Source of the DNA: Streptomyces sp. NBC_00483
GTDB taxonomy: Bacteria; Actinomycetota; Actinomycetes; Streptomycetales; Streptomycetaceae
NCBI RefSeq assembly: GCF_036013745.1
Contig: NZ_CP107880.1
Location: forward strand, 9,548,001-9,612,000
Direction of reading: 5' to 3'
DNA: 64,000 nucleotides
Part shown: in pieces, positions 60,309-64,000 of the stretch
How the letters are laid out: the number at the start of each line of letters is the position of its first letter
How positions within the stretch are numbered: position 1 is the stretch's first letter
Notes under the pieces: generated by a model
The model's database searches: none
Told to the model about the DNA's origin: nothing
Seen by the model: the letters and a program-made list of their open reading frames with translations, nothing else
Made by a program: the position numbers and the translations under genes

Positions 60309-61639
60309 GCACGACCACCAAGCCCCCGGTGAAGGACATCAGAAGGCTGTTGTTCGCCGCGTTCAGCGGCACCGCCCTGGAGTGGTACGACTACTTCCTC
60401 TACGGCACCGCCGCCGCGCTCGTCTTCAACAAGCTGTTCTTCACCGACATGAACGCGGCCGCGGGCACCCTCGCCTCCTTCGGCACCTTCGCCGTCGGCT
60501 TCGTCGCCCGGCCCATCGGCGCCGCGATCTTCGGCCACGTCGGCGACCGCTACGGGCGCAAGGTGTCCCTCATCATCACCGTCGTCATGATGGGCGCCAC
60601 CACCGGCTGTATCGGCCTGCTGCCCACGTACGGCACCATCGGCATCTGGGCGCCGATCCTGCTCACCGTCCTCCGCTTCGTCCAGGGCATCTCCGTCGGC
60701 GGGGAGTGGTCGGGCGCGATGCTGCTCACGCTCGAGCACACCCCGAAGGAGAAGCACGGCAGCTACTCCTCCGTGCCCCAACTCGGCTCACCCGTTGGCA
60801 CGTTGATGTCCAGCGGCGCCTTCGCCGTCGTCGGCATGCTGCCCGACGACGCCTTCTACTCCTGGGGCTGGCGGCTGCCGTTCCTCGCCGCGTTCCCGCT
60901 GCTCGGCTTCGCGCTCTACCTGCGCGTACGCATCGAGGAGTCCCCGGTCTTCCGTGCGATGCAGGAGGACGCGGAGCGCGAAGGGCCGCCGCCCGCGCCG
61001 CTCATCGAGGCGTTCCGCCGCACCTGGGGCCGCATGGTCGTCGGCGTCGGAGTCGCGCTCCTCGGTGTCGGCGGCTTCTTCCTCATGACCACGTTCATCA
61101 TCAGCTACGGCACCGGCGAACTCGGCATCGACAAACAGACGATGCTCAACGCGACGGTGGTCGGCGCCCTCGTCGAGATCGTGGTCATCATCGCCGGCGG
61201 ACGGCTCGCCGACCGCATCGGCTCGTGGAAGGTGTGTGCCATCGGCGCCGCCGTCACGATGGTGGCCGCGTTCCCCGCCTTCTGGCTCGTCGACACCAAG
61301 CAGACCCCGCTGGTGTACCTCGGTGTCGCACTCGGTATCGGCGCGCTCTCCATCCCGTACGGCCCGATCGGCGCGGTCGTCGCCTCGCTCTTCCCCGAGG
61401 AGTTCCGCTACAGCGCCGTCGCCATGTCGTACAACCTCGCCGGCGTCCTCGGGGGCTTCATCCCGCTCATCGCGGCCTCGGTCACCGGCGCCGCGGACGG
61501 CGCCTCGTGGGGCGCCGCACTGCTCCTCGTCGTCGTGGCCGCCTGCACCGTCGCCGGGGCCGTCGCGGCCGGCACGGTACTGCGCCGGCACGGCTCCCTT
61601 CCCTCCAGCGACACACTGAACGCAAAGGTTGCAGCATGA
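60305..61639 (+). CDS. MHS-family metabolite:H+ symporter (MFS)
   Basis: A 444-residue transporter with twelve helices. The start ALEWYDYFLYGTAAALVFNK and the loop GHVGDRYGRKVSLI define the metabolite:H+ symporter group (proline/betaine, shikimate, alpha-ketoglutarate, citrate carriers). It probably brings in the operon's substrate. It overlaps both flanking genes by four bases. Confidence 0.9.
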   Translation: MSTTTKPPVKDIRRLLFAAFSGTALEWYDYFLYGTAAALVFNKLFFTDMNAAAGTLASFGTFAVGFVARPIGAAIFGHVGDRYGRKVSLIITVVMMGATTGCIGLLPTYGTIGIWAPILLTVLRFVQGISVGGEWSGAMLLTLEHTPKEKHGSYSSVPQLGSPVGTLMSSGAFAVVGMLPDDAFYSWGWRLPFLAAFPLLGFALYLRVRIEESPVFRAMQEDAEREGPPPAPLIEAFRRTWGRMVVGVGVALLGVGGFFLMTTFIISYGTGELGIDKQTMLNATVVGALVEIVVIIAGGRLADRIGSWKVCAIGAAVTMVAAFPAFWLVDTKQTPLVYLGVALGIGALSIPYGPIGAVVASLFPEEFRYSAVAMSYNLAGVLGGFIPLIAASVTGAADGASWGAALLLVVVAACTVAGAVAAGTVLRRHGSLPSSDTLNAKVAA

Positions 61640-63321
61640 CCGTGCATCACCCTGCCCGCACCGGCGGCCAGGTCCTCGTCGACCAGCTCCGGGCCCACGA
61701 CGTCGACACCGTCTACGGCGTGCCCGGCGAGAGCTACCTCGCCGTCCTCGACGCCCTGTACGACGCGCCGGTCCGCATGGTGGTGTGCCGCCACGAAGGC
61801 GGCGCCGGGTACATGGCCGAGGCCTCCGGCAAGCTCACCGGGCGCCCCGGTGTGTGCTTCACGACGCGGGGGCCCGGCGCCACCAACGCACTGGTCGCCC
61901 TGCACACCGCCCACCAGGACGCCACTCCGCTGGTCCTCTTCGTCGGCCTGGTGCCGCGCGACCACACCCACCGGCACTCCTTCCAGGAGCTGGACCTGCG
62001 GGGCACGTTCGGCACGAACGCGAAGCTCGTCGAGACCATCGACGACGCGGCCCGCGTTCCCGAGTACGTGGCCCGCGCCTTCGCCGTCGCGAGCAGCGGG
62101 CGGCCGGGGCCCGTCGTCCTCGGGCTGCCGGAGGACATGCTGACGGATGTCGTCGAGGTGGCCGACGCCCGGCCGCTGCCGGTTCCGCAGGGCGGCGTGT
62201 CGGCCGAGGAACTGGCCGTACTGGAAGGCCTGTTGGCCACCGCCGAGCGGCCAGTGGTGCTGCTCGGCGGCAGCCGCTGGACGGACCGGGCACGCGCCGA
62301 CGTACGCGCCTGGGCCGAGGCCTGGTCGCTGCCCGTCGCCGTGGACTTCCGCTGCCAGGACCTGATGGACAACGAGGCCGAGGTCTACGTGGGCAACCTC
62401 GGCTACGGGCGCGCCAAGTCGCTCGCCGAGCTGGTGCGCGAGGCGGACCTGTTGGTGAGCGTCGGCACGGCGCCGGGGGACGTCTCGACGGACGGGTACC
62501 GGATGCTGCCCACGGTCGGCGGCGACGGGGCGGGCCCGCGCCTGGTGCAGGTGCTCCCCGAGGCGCAGCCGCCCGGCGTCGTCCACCACGCCGAACTCTC
62601 CCTGCTCGCCGCCCCCGAGGCGTTCGGCACCGCGATACGCACCTTGCGCCCCGCCGCGCCCGTGCCCTGGGTGGAGCGCACCAAGCAGGCCAGGGCCGCG
62701 CACCTGACCGCCCGCACACCGGAGCCGGACGGCGACCCGCTCGACCTCGGCGCGGTCTTCGCCCACCTCGACAGCCGGCTCCCGGAAGACACCATCGTCA
62801 CGTTCGGCGCGGGCAACCACGCCATCTGGGCGCAGCGCTTCCTGACGTACCGCGACGGCATGCGCCAACTCGGCCCGCGCAACGGCTCGATGGGCTACGG
62901 CATCCCCGCCGCCGTGTCGGCAGCCATCGCGCACCCGGACCGCCGCGTCGTCTCCGTCGCGGGTGACGGCTGTTTCCTGATGAACGGTCAGGAGCTCGCC
63001 ACCGCGATGGCCGAGGGGGCGGCCCCGCTGATCCTCGTCCTGGACAACGCCCAGTACGGCACGATCCGCGTGCACCAGGAGCGGGAGTATCCCGGTCGGG
63101 TGAGCGGCACGGCCCTCGGCAACCCGGACTTCGCCCTGTACGCCCAGGCCTTCGGCGCCCACGGTGAAACGGTCACCACGACCGAGGCGTTCGCCCCGGC
63201 CCTCGACCGCGCGCTGGCGTGCGGCCGCGCGGCGATCATCCAACTCAAGGTGACGGAGGGACGGTTGTCCCCCGGCGTCACCGTCGACTCGCTGCGCGAG
63301 AGGGGGCGCGCCAAGGGCTGA
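61636..63321 (+). CDS. ThDP-dependent enzyme, acetolactate-synthase-like
   Basis: A 561-residue thiamine-diphosphate enzyme with the three-domain layout of the acetolactate synthase superfamily. The catalytic Glu is E54 in CRHEGGAGYM; it is Val in glyoxylate carboligase, so this is not a Gcl. ThDP/Mg binding is GDG at 443-445 with N471. Candidate roles are decarboxylation or carboligation of a 2-oxo acid. It is the last gene of the PucR/urease-like operon (ATGA overlap). Confidence 0.87.
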   Translation: MTVHHPARTGGQVLVDQLRAHDVDTVYGVPGESYLAVLDALYDAPVRMVVCRHEGGAGYMAEASGKLTGRPGVCFTTRGPGATNALVALHTAHQDATPLVLFVGLVPRDHTHRHSFQELDLRGTFGTNAKLVETIDDAARVPEYVARAFAVASSGRPGPVVLGLPEDMLTDVVEVADARPLPVPQGGVSAEELAVLEGLLATAERPVVLLGGSRWTDRARADVRAWAEAWSLPVAVDFRCQDLMDNEAEVYVGNLGYGRAKSLAELVREADLLVSVGTAPGDVSTDGYRMLPTVGGDGAGPRLVQVLPEAQPPGVVHHAELSLLAAPEAFGTAIRTLRPAAPVPWVERTKQARAAHLTARTPEPDGDPLDLGAVFAHLDSRLPEDTIVTFGAGNHAIWAQRFLTYRDGMRQLGPRNGSMGYGIPAAVSAAIAHPDRRVVSVAGDGCFLMNGQELATAMAEGAAPLILVLDNAQYGTIRVHQEREYPGRVSGTALGNPDFALYAQAFGAHGETVTTTEAFAPALDRALACGRAAIIQLKVTEGRLSPGVTVDSLRERGRAKG

Positions 63322-63324
63322 GGC

Positions 63325-63729
63325 TCAGGGACGCAGATGGATCAGGCCCGCCTCGGTGGGCCGGAATCCGCACGCCTCGAAGTAGAAGTCGCGGAGTTCG
63401 GGCTCGAAGTCGACGTGGAGCCACTCGCAGCCCGACTCCCGCGCACGGGACGCCGCGAGGCGCACGACCGCCGTGCCGATGCCGCGATGCTGGTGTGTGG
63501 CCCGGGTCTTGGTGTCGATCAGGAAGGCGTGGTCGCCGCCGTCCCACGCCACGTTCACGAAGCCGACGAGGAGCCCGTCACCGTCGCGGGCCGCCACCCA
63601 GCCGAGGCTGTACTTCTGGACCTTGACCCACCAGCCGGCGACATCATTGCCGCCGTGGGACCGGACCAGGTCGACCATCTCCTCGTCGGACACCGGGTCG
63701 CGCCATGTGTACGTGATCGCATCGTTCAT
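63325..63729 (-). CDS. GNAT-family acetyltransferase
   Basis: A 134-residue GNAT protein with the acetyl-CoA loop HQHRGIGTAVVRLAA and the late strand DFYFEACGFRPTEAGLIHLR. It converges with the ThDP gene across three bases. Substrate is unknown; it is divergent from the TetR gene at the right edge and sits next to its operators, so it could be under that control. Confidence 0.88.
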   Translation of the reverse strand: MNDAITYTWRDPVSDEEMVDLVRSHGGNDVAGWWVKVQKYSLGWVAARDGDGLLVGFVNVAWDGGDHAFLIDTKTRATHQHRGIGTAVVRLAASRARESGCEWLHVDFEPELRDFYFEACGFRPTEAGLIHLRP

Positions 63730-63768
63730 GGGGCCTCACCCTGGCACAGGGCGTGATCCCCGCCACGT

Positions 63769-63783
63769 ACGAAACGGTTTCGT
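63769..63783. promoter_or_regulatory. TetR operator, copy 1
   Basis: ACGAAACGGTTTCGT is palindromic around a central G. It lies between the GNAT and TetR starts. Confidence 0.75.
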
Positions 63784-63815
63784 TTCATCTCATCGGCAAG
63801 ATACTCTGCCGACGT

Positions 63816-63830
63816 ACGAAACCGTTTCGT
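63816..63830. promoter_or_regulatory. TetR operator, copy 2
   Basis: ACGAAACCGTTTCGT is the exact reverse complement of copy 1, 47 bp away, and both are preceded by GT. The pair suggests two dimers bound in phase or two promoters. Confidence 0.75.
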
Positions 63831-63873
63831 TCGGCGCGGATGCCGTGCGTGAGAGATGTGGACGTGATGCTGC

Positions 63874-64000
63874 GTGCCCGAGACCGGCACCGTGCGGCGC
63901 AGACGCATGACGGCGGAGCGCGAGGCGGAGTTGTACGACGCCGTGCTCGGGCTGCTGCGTGAAGTCGGTTACGACGCGCTGACCATGGACGCCGTCGCGG
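63874..64000 (+). CDS. TetR-family regulator, 5' part only
   Basis: From the GTG at 63874 the frame reads VPETGTVRRRRMTAEREAEL then YDAVLGLLREVGYDALTMDA, the start of a TetR HTH domain, and runs off the right edge after 42 codons. An internal ATG at 63907 is an alternative start. The two ACGAAAC/GTTTCGT palindromes directly upstream indicate autoregulation. Confidence 0.8.
   Translation, partial: MPETGTVRRRRMTAEREAELYDAVLGLLREVGYDALTMDAVA

Noticed and set aside
61636..63321. Glyoxylate carboligase, suggested by the PucR/urease context.
   Set aside because: The position that is Val in Gcl is Glu54 here, and the surrounding motif fits the general acetolactate-synthase superfamily.
1..64000. 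CRISPR arrays, tRNA or rRNA genes, insertion sequences, prophage.
   Set aside because: Only short tandem repeats without spacers were seen; no cloverleaf-like element, transposase motif, terminal inverted repeats of an IS, or phage structural gene was recognised.

Overview
The window is high-GC DNA with frequent GTG starts, four-base start/stop overlaps and dense regulator genes. Several families are typical of actinomycetes: DUF5937-ArsR, DUF3311 plus sodium symporter, F420/FMN luciferase-like oxidoreductases, a fused urease gamma/beta subunit, and cysteine leader peptides with the core motif RRHIDL. All of this points to a Streptomyces-like chromosome, probably accessory or arm-proximal sequence, because almost every gene is catabolic, transport or regulatory. 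I see no rRNA, tRNA, CRISPR array, intact transposon or phage genes.

Layout. 0-6.7 kb: the 5' part of an EfeO-like iron-uptake gene, then a locus resembling rubber degradation. It has a double TetR regulator, a secreted latex-clearing protein (Lcp) with its full set of active-site residues, and a divergent aldehyde dehydrogenase / DUF4334 / zinc alcohol dehydrogenase operon. 6.7-12.3 kb: a tandem-Lrp regulator with an MFS transporter and an M20 amidohydrolase, then an epimerase-like gene and its TetR regulator with two near-identical operators. 12.3-22.5 kb: CocE/NonD esterase, AbgT transporter, DUF5937-ArsR regulator, tartrate-dehydrogenase-like enzyme beside a decapitated LysR gene, and an XRE-cupin regulator facing a DUF3311/SSS/TIGR04076/LLM operon. 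22.5-27.5 kb: a bicistron of two N-acetylhexosaminidase-type glycosidases (GH89 and GH123-like). 27.6-40.8 kb: mostly single genes with their regulators (aldo-keto reductase, phosphatase, DJ-1 protein, IclR, TetR/quinone reductase, TetR/serine hydrolase, FkbM methyltransferase, LysR/SnoaL-like, YtcJ amidohydrolase, DUF1905 protein).

40.8-44.5 kb: a second tandem-Lrp/MFS/M20 module. 44.6-54.1 kb: a sulfur-salvage cluster. It opens with a 24-codon leader peptide ending in Ala-Cys-Cys-Ala and an attenuator-like hairpin. Then come four luciferase-like flavin monooxygenases and an amino-acid-type ABC importer whose permease is fused to a GNAT acetyltransferase. A second leader peptide of the same family precedes a GST-like gene. 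Together with the neighbouring M20 deacylase, the gene content resembles the Bacillus acetylate/oxidise/deacetylate route for S-modified cysteines; that assignment is inference. 54.1-64 kb: an MltG-like gene, a PucR regulator facing a tightly coupled operon of urease-like gamma/beta and alpha subunits, YtcJ amidohydrolase, MHS transporter and ThDP enzyme, then a small GNAT gene and a truncated TetR gene with two palindromic operators.

The most unusual items are the GNAT-permease fusion inside the cysteine-attenuated cluster, the urease-like operon with no maturation genes in view and an altered flap, and the Lcp-centred locus.
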